Source of the DNA: Chamaelirium japonicum
Lineage: Eukaryota; Streptophyta; Magnoliopsida; Liliales; Melanthiaceae
Assembly (NCBI GenBank): GCA_947650365.1
Contig: CANTAL010000028.1
Coordinates: 1,437,001-1,501,000, forward strand
Reading direction: 5' to 3'
DNA length: 64,000 nucleotides
Every line of letters begins with the position of its first letter. The stretch's first letter is position 1. The position numbers were made by a program, and so were the translations under genes. Shown in pieces: positions 1 through 9,993 of the stretch. Under the pieces are notes generated by a model. It saw only the letters and a program-made list of their open reading frames with translations, did not search any database and was not told the DNA's origin.

Positions 1-193
1 TATTACTACGGGAGATCCATGAGTCTAAATGACCTCCGGTTAGATGCAAAAGTTGTATCTTGAAGTCCTCTACCTCCACTGCTGAGTAGAGTTCAAACAC
101 GGAATGATCGTGGTCACTTTCTATCTTGGCAGCCGGTGAAGTATGATTGGATCCCCACAAGATACAAGGCGTGCAAAAGTTTTGACCACAATG
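1..193 (+). other. Flank of Tat element 1: possible LINE ORF1-like fragment
   Basis: Read on the plus strand, 136-198 gives a short peptide (YDWIPTRYKACKSFDHNG) that loosely resembles the region before the CCHC knuckle in plant LINE ORF1/DUF4283 proteins. Removing the Tat element and one target duplication lets the frame continue at 12822. The stretch is too short and degenerate for a firm call. It is useful mainly as the pre-insertion target sequence. Confidence 0.25.
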
Positions 194-198
194 GAGAT
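194..198. repeat. Target site duplication, left, Tat element 1 (gagat)
   Basis: The five bases gagat lie directly before the LTR terminus TG at 199 and recur directly after the other terminus at 12817-12821. A 5-bp duplication is usual for Ty3/gypsy integrase. Confidence 0.9.
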
Positions 199-479
199 TG
201 TGGGGGGTTCTTAGTCGAACCGGGCGGTTCGGGTGGCGAGCACAATCCAACAAGCCAAATAAAAACAGACCGGGAATTACGTGGAAAACCCCTTCTCAAC
301 GACGAAGGGAAAAAAACCACGGGTGGGGGGAGAATGCACTAAGACTATTCTTTCGGTTACAATCTCTTACCTTAACCCCAATTACATACCCTAAGGATCG
401 GTCTCCCAAACTACCAACCTCTGCAATTTCACTCAGACTACCGACCGCTGCAGACAGCGTCTGTCTGCAGGTCGCTGCA

Positions 480-690
480 AACAGTGTCTGGCTGCCGACC
501 GACCGACCTCCGCAAACAGCCTCTGGGTGCTGACCGACCGACCTCCGCAGACAGCCTCTAGGTGCAGACCGACCGACCTCCGCAGACAGCCTCTGGGTGG
601 ACCGACCGACCTCCGCAGGCAGCCTCTGGGTGCAGACCGACCGACCTCCGCAGGCAGCCTCTGCGTGCAGACCGACCGATCTCCGCAGCT
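480..690 (-). repeat. 36-bp tandem repeats in the R/U5 part of the LTR
   Basis: The unit contains gaccgaccgacctccgca followed by a cagcctctgggtg-like part. It occurs about 5.5 times at 36-bp spacing, with one 32-bp interval. The same array is at 11887-12095. Element 2 LTRs carry only two to three copies, so array size varies between copies of the family. Confidence 0.85.
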
Positions 691-764
691 CCGCAAATTC
701 CGGGATGAAACGGACAGCGTCTCCTCCAGAATTCTTCCTCCTCTTCGCTGAAGGGGTAGGTCCC

Positions 765-772
765 CTTTTATA
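765..772 (-). promoter_or_regulatory. TATA box of the 3' LTR
   Basis: On the minus strand the sequence reads ctataaaaggggacc. The same motif sits at 12163-12170 in the 5' LTR and at 39849-39856 in element 2. Its position inside the LTR fits a U3/R boundary about 30 bp downstream. The transcription start is inferred, not seen. Confidence 0.7.
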
Positions 773-966
773 GTGGCGGGGTGACGTTTACGACGCTCCA
801 CGAAATTCGGGTGGGTGATGTGTCCCCGCAATGAGCTCAACCGCCGCGGTGACGTGGCGCGCGGTTGACACCTGGTCACTCTGGGTCGGAAATCGCGGGG
901 CGTTGTCAGCACCGCATGGCCTCCAACATTTTCCGCTTTTTGTTGACCGGTCGTGTGAGGTAGAGA

Positions 967-1400
967 GGGGGGGGGGGCTGCTGCCTCCCCCACTGGTTAC
1001 ATGCCGACCGAAGCCTAAAAAAGGGGGGGTGTGCTGCCTCCCCCTTTGGTTACATGCCGACCGAAGCCTAAAAGGGGGGGGGTGCTGCCTCCCCCTTTGG
1101 TTACATGCCGACCGAACCCAATAGAGAGAGGGGGGGCTGTTGTCCCCCCCACCTTTGGTGACCGGTCGACCCAGAAGAGAGGGGGGGCTGTTGTCCCCCC
1201 CTCCTTTGGTGACCGGCCGACCCAGGAGAGAGAGAGGGGGGGGGGGGGGCTGTTGTCCCCCCCTCCTTTGGTGACCGGCCGACCCAGGAGAGAGAGGGGG
1301 GGGGCTGTTGTCCCCCCCCCCTCCTTTGGTGACCGGCCGACCGAACCCAAGAGAGGGGGGGCTGCTGCTCCTCTTCTGATGACATGCCGACCGAGCCCCC
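967..1400 (-). repeat. G-run repeats in U3 of the LTR
   Basis: About nine blocks alternate runs of 6-12 G with ctgttgtccccccctcc- or ctgcctccccc-type segments and a gaccggccgaccc or tacatgccgaccg segment. The plus strand is G-rich, so the element's sense strand is C-rich. Run lengths differ between the two LTRs (up to about 18 G at 12367-12386), which indicates slippage. Confidence 0.8.
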
Positions 1401-1438
1401 CTTTGCCTGATGACCGGCCGACCGAGCGAGTACACACA

Positions 1439-1450
1439 ATACCCCCTCCT
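1439..1450 (-). other. Polypurine tract of Tat element 1
   Basis: On the minus strand aggagggggtat sits directly against the first base of the 3' LTR (TG at 1438). This is where the plus-strand DNA primer is expected. The identical tract is at 40607-40618 in element 2. Confidence 0.85.
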
Positions 1451-1745
1451 GACCGGACGGTCTTCGGTCCCGCCCGGTCAGGATCACTTTGCCTCGATTT
1501 GCGTGCAGCCTCATTCTGCGTGTCAGCCTCGACTTGCGTGCTAGCATCACCTTGCGCACCCACACCGGTTTGCGTATGTGTCTCGGTTTACGTGCGTGTC
1601 TCGGTTTGCGTACCCGCCTTAGTTCGGGACTGTTGCAACTCAAAAACAACTGTCTGGGTTTTTTCTGATTTTTCACCACATGGCGTCACCGGGCGCCGCC
1701 ACCTCGCCTCCTCGAAATTTGAACCCATCCAGCTCCAACTTCGTC

Positions 1746-1753
1746 TATAAATA
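1746..1753 (+). promoter_or_regulatory. TATA box of the opposite-strand gene, element 1
   Basis: The sequence tataaata lies in cgtctataaatagga, about 260 bp before the likely start codon at 2008. It is conserved with its surroundings in element 2 (40807-40814). The ATG at 1762 is too close to lie downstream of a normal start site, so the ATG at 2008 is preferred. Confidence 0.6.
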
Positions 1754-1826
1754 GGACCCAGATGGTTCATTTCTTTCCTCTGCTTCAAATTCCTCCTCTG
1801 TGGCTGAAGGTTCATTTGGGAGAAGT

Positions 1827-2006
1827 TTCGCTTGACTACACGCCGAGGACCTGCAAGGTGGTTCGCTTGGATACACGCCGAGGACCTGCGTATTGGTTTG
1901 CTTGGATACACGTACGCCGAGGACCTGCGTGTCGGTTCGCTTGGATACACGTCGAGGACCACCGTGTCGGTTCGCTTGGATACACGTCAAGGACCTGCGT
2001 GTCGAA
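1827..2006 (+). repeat. 35-39-bp leader repeats before the opposite-strand ORF
   Basis: Five imperfect units of the type ggttcgcttggatacacg followed by tcgaggacctgcgtg. They end at the gaag preceding the ATG at 2008. Element 2 has a corresponding array at 40885-41060. The core tacacgtcga recurs downstream of this gene. Confidence 0.8.
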
Positions 2007-2007
2007 G

Positions 2008-4055
2008 ATGTCTTTCACCTGGTTCTCAGTGACGAACAAGTTCCCTCTGATGGAGGAGGTCCGGGCAGCGTACGGTATTCCAGATATGATTTCGCTCTCC
2101 TTTGCTACCGGACCTTTGGACCCGTCAGACGACGACCATACTGTCGTCACGCTCGGCCAGCTTCGTTGCGGCCTGCGGCTTCCCCTGGCGAGCTTCTCTG
2201 GTTGCCTGCTAGAGCGCATGAACGTGTCTCCAGGCCAGATAGCTGGCAACGGCTGGAGGATCCTCCGCTGTATGGAGGCACTAGAAGTGTTGGCGGGGCA
2301 GCAGCTCTGCGTTGCGTACCTTTTGAAAAAGTACTTCATCAAGGATTACAAGACAACGCCTGGCAGTGTCTTCTCCTACTTCAGCCTGCAGGCGCGCGCA
2401 GGCAGTCGCCCTCCCATTGGGGGTTTATCTGACTCGGTGAGGAGTTGGAAAGAGTGCCCCATCGTGGTCGGGGGACCCTAGAGGGATCGCTTCAAAATCC
2501 TCGATCACGTCTCCCAACTCGCCGCGACCATCGAGGACTACTACCCCTCTAGGCAGCTTTAGTGCCCTGAGGCTGTTGAAGAGGAGCTTGACGAACTCAT
2601 TAAGCGGGTGACGAACAACGACGACGACTGGCGGCATCTGTTTCCGAAGCTACCGGTCGTCAGGTCCTACAGCTCCACTCCAAAGAAAGGCAAACAGCCT
2701 GCTGCGTCCGGTAGGAAAGAAGAGCCATCTACTTACTCTTCTGAGCTCCCTGATAGGTACGTCAGCTCCGTCAGACACTTCAACCCAAACACCACTGTAT
2801 CTAAACTCTGCGTGATCTTCAGGCGGCGCGCAAGGTCGACTACAGCTGTAGGCGAGTGCAGCCAACCGGCTGCGCACAACGTAGCTGTGCCGACGGGGAA
2901 GTCAAGGAGGCGAGTTTTGCTGAACGAGTCTTCCAGCAACGATGATGCTGGACACGCTCCTCCCGCTCGCTCCATGCGACGTACTGCTGCCGACGACCTT
3001 TGCTCCCTCCCCGAAGACTGGTCAGAGGACGTGCCGTCGACGGGTAGGCAGTATGTGGAGATAGCAGAATCGGAGATGTTTTCCGGTTATAGTCTCTCTC
3101 CCTCCCTCGGGCGAGGCGAGCGAGCCATGCCATCTGGCTCGGCTGGGTCGCATGGGCGAGCTTTACCCCGCTGTTCTCCTGCTGCACCTACTGTTGCACC
3201 ACCTGCTGCCCCTACCGTTGCACCACCTACTGCCCCTGTCGCTAGAATGCTCGGTCGCGAGGAGGCACGGGACTTCATGCCTTCGCCTTCCTCCTCTGCT
3301 TCTGGGGGCGTCACCGGGCCACCTCCTTGTTCTCCCCTCGGGGCTACTGAAGCTACATCTCACCGTCGCTCCCCCGGGCTTTCTGCTCGTCAGGGGGAGG
3401 AAGATGATACTGGTGTGGGTAGTCCTGGTTGGGAGCGTCAGCTCGACGACTTTCATGAGGTAAGTCTGAGTCGTTAACGAGTTGAATGTAGTAGTAACTT
3501 TTCCCCTTAACTCTGTGGTAATGTCGTTTCCTCCTTTGTCAGGCGGCCTGTTGAATTGTCGAGGGGGGTGCTCGAAGTATGACACGGCTTGAGGCCTCCC
3601 TTCGGGCTGCTCGGCAGGAGTCAAGAGAGCTACGCGCTCAGCTGGCAGAAGCTCGACGTGTTCACGCCGAAGAGCTTGCCGTAGTCCAGGCTCAGCTCGA
3701 AGTCGCGCAGGAGAACGCTTCTGACCCCTTCGAGCTTCAAGAAGCATTGGATTCCGCTCGGGTGGAAAATGACGGGCTGTGGGAAAAGTTCAGGTCGCAG
3801 GCAGCTTCGATCAGGAGGCAGCGTGCAGATGCCGAGGCCGCCCAAGCCGCTTATGAGGCCGAAATCGCCGCATTGAAGGCCTCCCTTGACCAGGCCGAAG
3901 CAGTGCATAAGGCTGCGCTTGATCGGCAGCATACTGACTACACCGCGGAGTGCAAGTCGCTTCTTGCGGAACAGGCGGCAGCATGGCGTAAGAAGGTCGC
4001 GAAGCTGCGCAGCAAGCTCCCGTCGGGACCATGGAAAGCTGGGGGAGACGCCTGA
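2008..4055 (+). pseudogene. Two-exon opposite-strand ORF of Tat element 1, broken
   Basis: Exon 1 runs 2008-3459 and exon 2 runs 3543-4055. The 83-bp intron begins gtaagt and ends ttgtcag, and the same junctions occur in element 2. The N-terminal part (MSFTWFS..., then LRCGLRLPLASF and NGWRILRCMEALEVLAG) resembles the domain annotated as putative gypsy-type transposon or plant transposon protein. A Ser/Pro-rich linker follows. Exon 2 encodes a Leu/Ala/Glu-rich coiled coil of about 150 residues. Breaks relative to element 2 are a Trp codon changed to TAG near 2480, a Gln codon to TAG near 2560, and an Arg codon to TGA near 3552. Tat elements are known to carry extra antisense ORFs near the 3' LTR. 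The function is unknown. Confidence 0.75.
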
Positions 4056-4204
4056 CCTCTTGATGTTTTGATGTAATAAAACAACTCTCGTTTGTATTGG
4101 AACCTCTTAATGTTTCATCTGAATGCCATGATTGCCTTCTTTCTCATCGATTCTGTATCTTAAGTACACATCGACGTTGTGTCGCTGAAATCTGGTTCTC
4201 ATGT

Positions 4205-4362
4205 TTTGACTACACGTCGACGGCGCGCGTAACTACACATCGACGACATGCGTAACTACACGCCGACGCGCGTAACTGCACGTCGATTACATGCGTAACT
4301 ACACATCGACGCGCGTAACTACACGTCGACGCGCGTGACTACACGTCGACGACGCGCGACCA
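4205..4362 (+). repeat. 20/23-bp repeats of the tacacgtcgacg type
   Basis: About seven units of aactacacgtcgacgcgcgt, some with a 3-bp insertion. They follow the coiled-coil exon. The core tacacgtcga is shared with the leader repeats at 1827-2006 and with an insert in the intron of element 2. Confidence 0.75.
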
Positions 4363-4412
4363 AAATCTGGCCCTTATATTAGCAGGGGGTGATATACCCT
4401 ACCTTGCTTGCG

Positions 4413-4993
4413 TTGGTCAATCGGTCGTTCCCCCGCGGGTTCTGTTGATCGATTTTCCCAAGTGTTCACCGGCCGGTCTCGCCCTTCACAGGGTCCTATC
4501 GACCGGTCGGCCAAGTGGTAGGACTCGCTCGGAGTGTTATGCACCACTTGGTTTAGGTTGGTCAACCGGTCGTACCCCGGCGGGGCCTGTCGACCGATCT
4601 TCCCAGGTGTTCACCGGCCGGTCTCGCCCTTCACAGGGTCCTGTCGACCGGTCGGCCAAGTGGTAGGACTCGCTCGGAGTGTTATGTACCACTTGGTTTA
4701 GGTTGGTCAACCGGTCGTACCCCGGCGGGGCCTGTCGACCGATCTTCCCAGGTGTTCACCGGCCGGTCTCGCCCTTGACAGGGTCCTGTCGATCGGTCGG
4801 CCAAGTGGTAGAACTCGCTCGGAGTGTTATGTACCACTTGGTTTAGGTTGGTCAACCGGTCGTACCCCGGCGGGGCTTGTCGATCGATCTTCCCAGGTGT
4901 TCACCGGCCGGTCTCGCCCTTCACAGGGTCCTGTCGACCGGTCGGCCAAGTGGTAGAACTCGCTCGGAGTATTATATACCACTTGGTTTAGGT
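4413..4993 (-). repeat. Four tandem 145-bp repeats between pol and the opposite-strand gene
   Basis: Units start near 4413, 4558, 4703 and 4848, exactly 145 bp apart. Each contains ggtcaaccggtcgtacccc, caccggccggtctcgccctt and tgtcgaccggtcggccaagt, which include the palindrome gaccggtc. Element 2 has four units of the same length at 43453-44033. Confidence 0.9.
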
Positions 4994-5097
4994 TGCCTCG
5001 GCTAACCATTTATTCTCACACGTGAACGAGAACGCTGAGCAAATGCATCTTTATTGAATAGATTCAGAACTACAGAACGATTACAAGCATCTCCCAT

Positions 5098-8000
5098 TTA
5101 GCTACCCTGGTAGAACTTGCGCAGATTGGTGGCATTCCATGACCTTGCTAGTGCATCGCCGTCTTGAGTCTTCAGGCGGTAGGCTCCATTCTTTCCCATA
5201 CCATCGATGATGTATGGTCCTTCCCAGGTAGCTCCCAGCTTGCCACTTCCCAGCTCCTTGGTATTGTTAAAGACTTTCCGCATGACCAAGTCCCCTTGTT
5301 TGAATACCCGCCTTCTAACTTTGCGGTCATACGCCCTCTTGATGGCCTAATGATAATTGGCTAGACGCGCTCTCGCTCTTTCCCTCTTCTCTTCCAGCAG
5401 GTCTAGGCCATCCAGCAGGAATTCGTCGTTTCGCTCTGGGTTGGCAGCTACGACTGATCGCTGTGTTGGGACCAAGGTTTCAGTTGGCAGGACTGCTTCG
5501 GAGCCATAGGTAAGGCTGAACGGGGACTCTCCCGTCGGTCGCTTCGGCGTCGTCCGGTAGGCCCATAGAACTCCGGGTAAAGCTTCTTCCCATATACCCT
5601 TCTTCTGCTACAGTTTTTTCTTCAGTATGTCCAGAATGGCGCGGTTCGTCGACTCTGCTTGCCCGTTGCTCTGAGGGTACCGCGGTGTAGAGAAGAACAA
5701 CTTGATGTTGTTGCTGGCGCAGAACTTCCTGATTGACTCCGCATCGAATTGTCGCTCGTTGTCTGCAACAAAAGCCCGCGGCAGTCCGAATCGACAGATG
5801 ATGCTGTTCCATAGGAACTTTCCCACTTGAACTTCCCCGATCTTCAGCAACGGGATTGCCTCCACCCACTTGGTGAAGTAGTCAGTGGTGACGAGGAGGA
5901 ACTTCCTCCGGTTGGGCGACGTCGGGAAGGGGCCCAAAATATCCAACCCCCACTGTTGGAAGGGCCAAGGACTGGATACTGGGTGTAGCTCTTCTGCTGG
6001 TTGATGTATGGAGGGAGCATGCTTTTGACATTGCAAGCACCTTTTCACATATCCCCCCGCATCTGCTTCCATAGTGGGCCAGTAGTAGCCCTGCAGCTTT
6101 ATCTTCCGCGCCAGGGCTCTTCCTCCGGAATGGTTCCCGCACCCCCCTTCATGTACCTCCTTCATGATTTCTACCGCTTGTTCCTTCGTGAGGCACTTGA
6201 GGTACGGTCCGCCAAACGAACGCTTGTACAGCTCGTCGTCGATGAGGGTGTATCTTGGAGCATGCGCCTTGGTTCTTCGGGCCTCATCGACGTCCTCCGG
6301 TAGTATACCATCAAGTAGGTACTTCTTCATGTTGCCTATCCAATCCGCTCCGACCGCAATAGTATGGGCCGCCTCAATGGCTTATGTCCTTCTCGTCAGG
6401 CAACTATCTTCTGCGGGGGCGACTATTCGTGGGTCAGCTTGCACCTCAATGAAGACTCGCTTCTCTCTGTCTTCTCCGAGTACCGATGCTAGATTAGTAA
6501 GGGCATCCGCCTGCTTGTTTTCCGCTCTAGAGAACTGGTGGAAGCTTATGTCTTCGAACTTGGCGATCAACTCCCGGGCTAGCTTCAGGTAAGCTTGCAT
6601 CCTTGCGTCGCGAGCTTCGTGCCTACCGGTAATCTGATTGATTACCAGTTGGGAGTCACCGTAGACCTGTAGGCTGGTCACCCCCAGTGCTGTCGCCATC
6701 TCCAGTCCTGTCAGCATCGCCTCGTACTCCGCTTCGTTATTCGTCGTCGGGAAAAGTAGCCGCACTGATTTTTCGAGCTTCGTGTGGTCGGGGGTTACTA
6801 GGACTACCCCTACACCACTCCCGACTGCGCACGACGAGCCATCCACGAACAATCTCCAGCCTTTTCCTTCGTCTTCCTGTCCTGCTGCCGCACCGACTCC
6901 CACGGGTCGACCGACAGCTACCGACAGGTCTTCTAACGTCTCCGGCACCGGTGCAGTGTCTTCCGCCGGGAAATCGCTGAGGAAGTCCGCAAGTGCTTGG
7001 CCCTTGACTGCTTTCCGAGGCACGTACCGAGGACCAAACTCTTGCAGCTCTGCAGCCCACTTGCTCAGCCGACCTGCCCGAGTAGAGTTATCCAGTACTT
7101 CCTTCACGGGGTGCTCAGTGATGACCTCGATGGGGTGAGCGACGAAGTACAGGTGAAGCCTCCTTGACACGTACACTAATGCCAGGGCTACTTGTTCAAT
7201 CCGCACGTACCGAGTTTCAGCTGACGTCATGATGCGGCTGACGTAGTAGACACGTCTCTCCACTCCTTCACATTCGTATATCAGTACAGCGCTGATTGCT
7301 GCCTCTGACACCGAAAGATACACCCCCAGCGTTGCACCTAGCTAGGGGGCTGTCAAGATAGGGGGTCGTCCAAGATACATCTTCAGCTCTTGAAATGCTT
7401 CTTCACAGCGTTGGTCCCAGTCGAAAGGTGCAAGCTTACTCAGCCTCTCGAACAGGGGCCGACACCGATCTAAGGACTTGGAAATGAAGCGATTGAGGGT
7501 ATTGATCCGTCCGGTCAGCTTCTGGACTTCCTTTCGTGAATTTGGCGATGGCATCTCCTCCAAGGCACGGATCTGCTCCAGGTTGGCTTCGATCCCCCAT
7601 CGGGTGACCAAGTATCCCAGGAATTTTCCCGACGTAACGTTGAAAGCGCACTTGGTCGGGTTCAACTTCATACTGTAACTTCGCAGGGTTGCGAAGGTTT
7701 CCTCCAGGTCTTGCATATGCGCCTCCTCCGCCTGGCTCTTCACAAGAAAGTCGTCGACGTAGACCTCCACGTTCCTTTCGATTTGGTCGACGAACATCTT
7801 GTTCACTAGCCTCTGGTACGTCGCTCCCGCGTTCTTCAGCCCGAATGGCATCATCTTGTAGCAAAAGAGCCCTCAACCCATGACGAAGGTCGTATGCTCC
7901 TAGTCCTCCGGACTCATGGGGATCTGGTGATAGCCCGAGTACCCATCCATGAACGAGAGCCTCTCGTGTCCCGCTGTGGAATCCACCAAGGTATCGATGC

Positions 8001-9990
8001 ACGGTAGCGGGTAGCTGTCCTTCGGGCATGCTTGGTTGAGGTTTGTGAAGTCGATACAGACCCGTATGGCCCCGGACTTCTTGGGGACGACGACCACGTT
8101 AGCGATCCACTTCGGGTACCGAGCCTCTCTGATGATGCCCGCTCATAGCAGCTTCTCTACCTCCATGTTGACAACTGCTGCTTTTTCCGGTGCTAGCGAC
8201 CGGGGCTTCTGACGTACAGGTGCAGCTCCTTCTCGAATGTTGAGGTGATGACATGCTACCTCGGGGTGGATGCCTGGCATATCTTCAACTGACCATGCGA
8301 ACACGTCCAGGTTTGCCTTGAGAAATGCCGTCATAGCTTCGGCATGATGCTTCGGCAGCCGCGACCCGAGAAAAGTTATCCTCGGATGACCCGCTTCTCC
8401 TAAGTCCACGGGCAGAATTGGCTCGACGGCAGGCGACTCCTCCCACTCCGCGTTCGGGCTCTTCAACTCGTCCGGTTCTTTAGATTCAACCAGTCGGTCG
8501 GTCTTCTGAGGGTGCGTCATCCTGCTCAGCTCTTTAACTTCAGCTGGTAGGTCAGTCTCCATCGGGTCGCTCGGACCAGTTAGCTCTTTAAGTTCAGCTA
8601 ACTGACCGGCCTTCTTCAAGCTCCTCGACGCATTCAGTTCTTTACGTTCAACTGAATGGTCGGTCTTCTGTAGGTCCCCCAACACTGTCAGCTCTTTACG
8701 TTCAGCTGACATGTCGGTCTTCAGCAAGTCCCCCGACACTGTCAGCTCTTTATGTTCAGCTGACAGGTCGGTCTTCAGCAGGTCCCCCGATACTGTCAGT
8801 TCTTTAAGTTCAACTGACAGGTCGGTCTTCTCAGATGCTTGGCCTCCTCGCGCTCCTGCGCTTGATAGGGCATGGTGCTGGAGCATTGGTGCTTCTTGAC
8901 TGTGCTTCGCAGTCCAGAGGTTGAGGATGCCCAACTCAGTGCCGCCTTCACCTGATTCTCCTCCCTCGATTTGGCATGTCGTCTTCAGATGGATGGCACT
9001 GAGCTCGCACTTGGCTGCCGAGGACTGGTCACCTCGAATGCTCATCACGCCCTTTTTGGTCAAAAACTTCACTACCTGGTGGGCCGACGAGGGGACCGCA
9101 TCCAAGTGGTGGAGCCACGGCCTTCCAAGGATGATGTTGTACGCCGAGTGAGCTTCGATCACAATGAACCGGGTAAGATTAGTGAGATGCCCTGTTGTGA
9201 TCGGAAGGGTGATCTCACCAACCACCCTTGCAGCCTCCCCCGTGAAGCCCGTTATCATCGACGACGACTCGGTCATCTGTCCGCGATCTAGCTGCATGGC
9301 GTCGAAGGCGCTGAGGAAGAGCACATCTACCAAACTTCCGGCGTCGACCAGAATTCTCTTCACTAGGTAATTGGCTATCTGGAGCCGTATGACCAGGGGA
9401 TGGTTGTGAGGCCTCTCTATTTCGACCAGATCAGTCGCCAAAAACTGTACTGCAGCTTCCACTCTTGGCTCGGGACGGATGACAGGGTCGAGTACCACAT
9501 GGTAGACTTGCCTTGCTTGTTCAATTCGTCTCACCTGTCGGTCGACGGCATTTGATGATGGTACCGGGCCATGGTACCCGTAGACTGCATCTACCTCTCG
9601 GAGCTGGCGCCTTTCTAGCGGAGGACTCGGTAAGCGTTGTGTCGTCGCCCCTCACTGGACTTCCCCTACAGCCTTAGTCTCCTTACGTTGAGGGAGGTCA
9701 ATGAAGCTGCCGATATGGCCGGCCTCAATGAGATCCTCGATATGATGTTTGAGCGCCCGACACTACAGGGTAGTGTGACCTTGGCCCTGGTGGTACTCGC
9801 AGTACCTTGATGCATCTCTGGCTCCCCTCTCTCCGGGTTCAAGCGGTTGCGCCCACTTGAAGTATGGTTCGCCCTTGATAGCTTCCAGAATCTGGTTTAT
9901 GGGGGCGTTCAGTACTGTGAACTCTCTGTTCCACTGCGGCCTCGCTGGCCTGTCTTGCCTTTGCCGCTTCGCCTCGTGCCATGTCGCATC
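5098..9990 (-). pseudogene. pol of Tat element 1 (PR-RT-RNaseH-aRNaseH-INT), with stops
   Basis: Domains in order on the minus strand are an aspartic protease (VDAGSLVDV near 9340), reverse transcriptase (YVDDFLVKS near 7755), a degenerate first RNase H, an archaeal-type RNase H (FVDGSSCAVGSG near 6845; NNEAEYEAM; YGDSQLV), and integrase with an HHCC finger near 6150 and a DD35E core (WGLDILGP near 5950; VADNERQF; NGQAEST). Comparison with 44135-49099 shows in-frame stops near 9990, 9651, 8143, 7872, 7902, 7342, 6380, 5610 and 5350. All but the one near 5610 are C-to-T changes on the coding strand. The integrase motif also reads DNE where element 2 has DNG. The product cannot be functional without multiple readthrough events. 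Confidence 0.9.
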
Positions 9991-9993
9991 CCC

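Larger units (their letters stand above)
199..1438 (-). repeat. 3' LTR of Tat element 1
   Basis: This 1240-bp LTR starts tgtgtgtact on the minus strand and ends in CA at 199. Its partner is 11595-12816. The U3 part (1438 to about 800) is a series of G-run repeats. A TATA box lies at 765-772. The downstream part contains 36-bp tandem repeats. The two LTRs differ chiefly in G-run lengths and scattered transitions. Confidence 0.92.

Noticed and set aside
480-690. Regular 36-bp repeats suggesting a CRISPR array
   Set aside because: There are no unique spacers; units are contiguous and lie in a plant LTR.
1015-1750. Long ORFs (180-310 codons) on both strands across the Tat LTRs, also at 11834-12866
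   Set aside because: They follow G-run and 36-bp repeats, lie entirely in the LTRs, change with run length, and have no domain.
1762-2007. Upstream ATG (1762; 40823 in element 2) as start of the opposite-strand protein
   Set aside because: It is only 16 bp from the TATA box and the intervening codons are leader repeats, so the ATG at 2008/41063 is more plausible, though the upstream frame is open in both copies.
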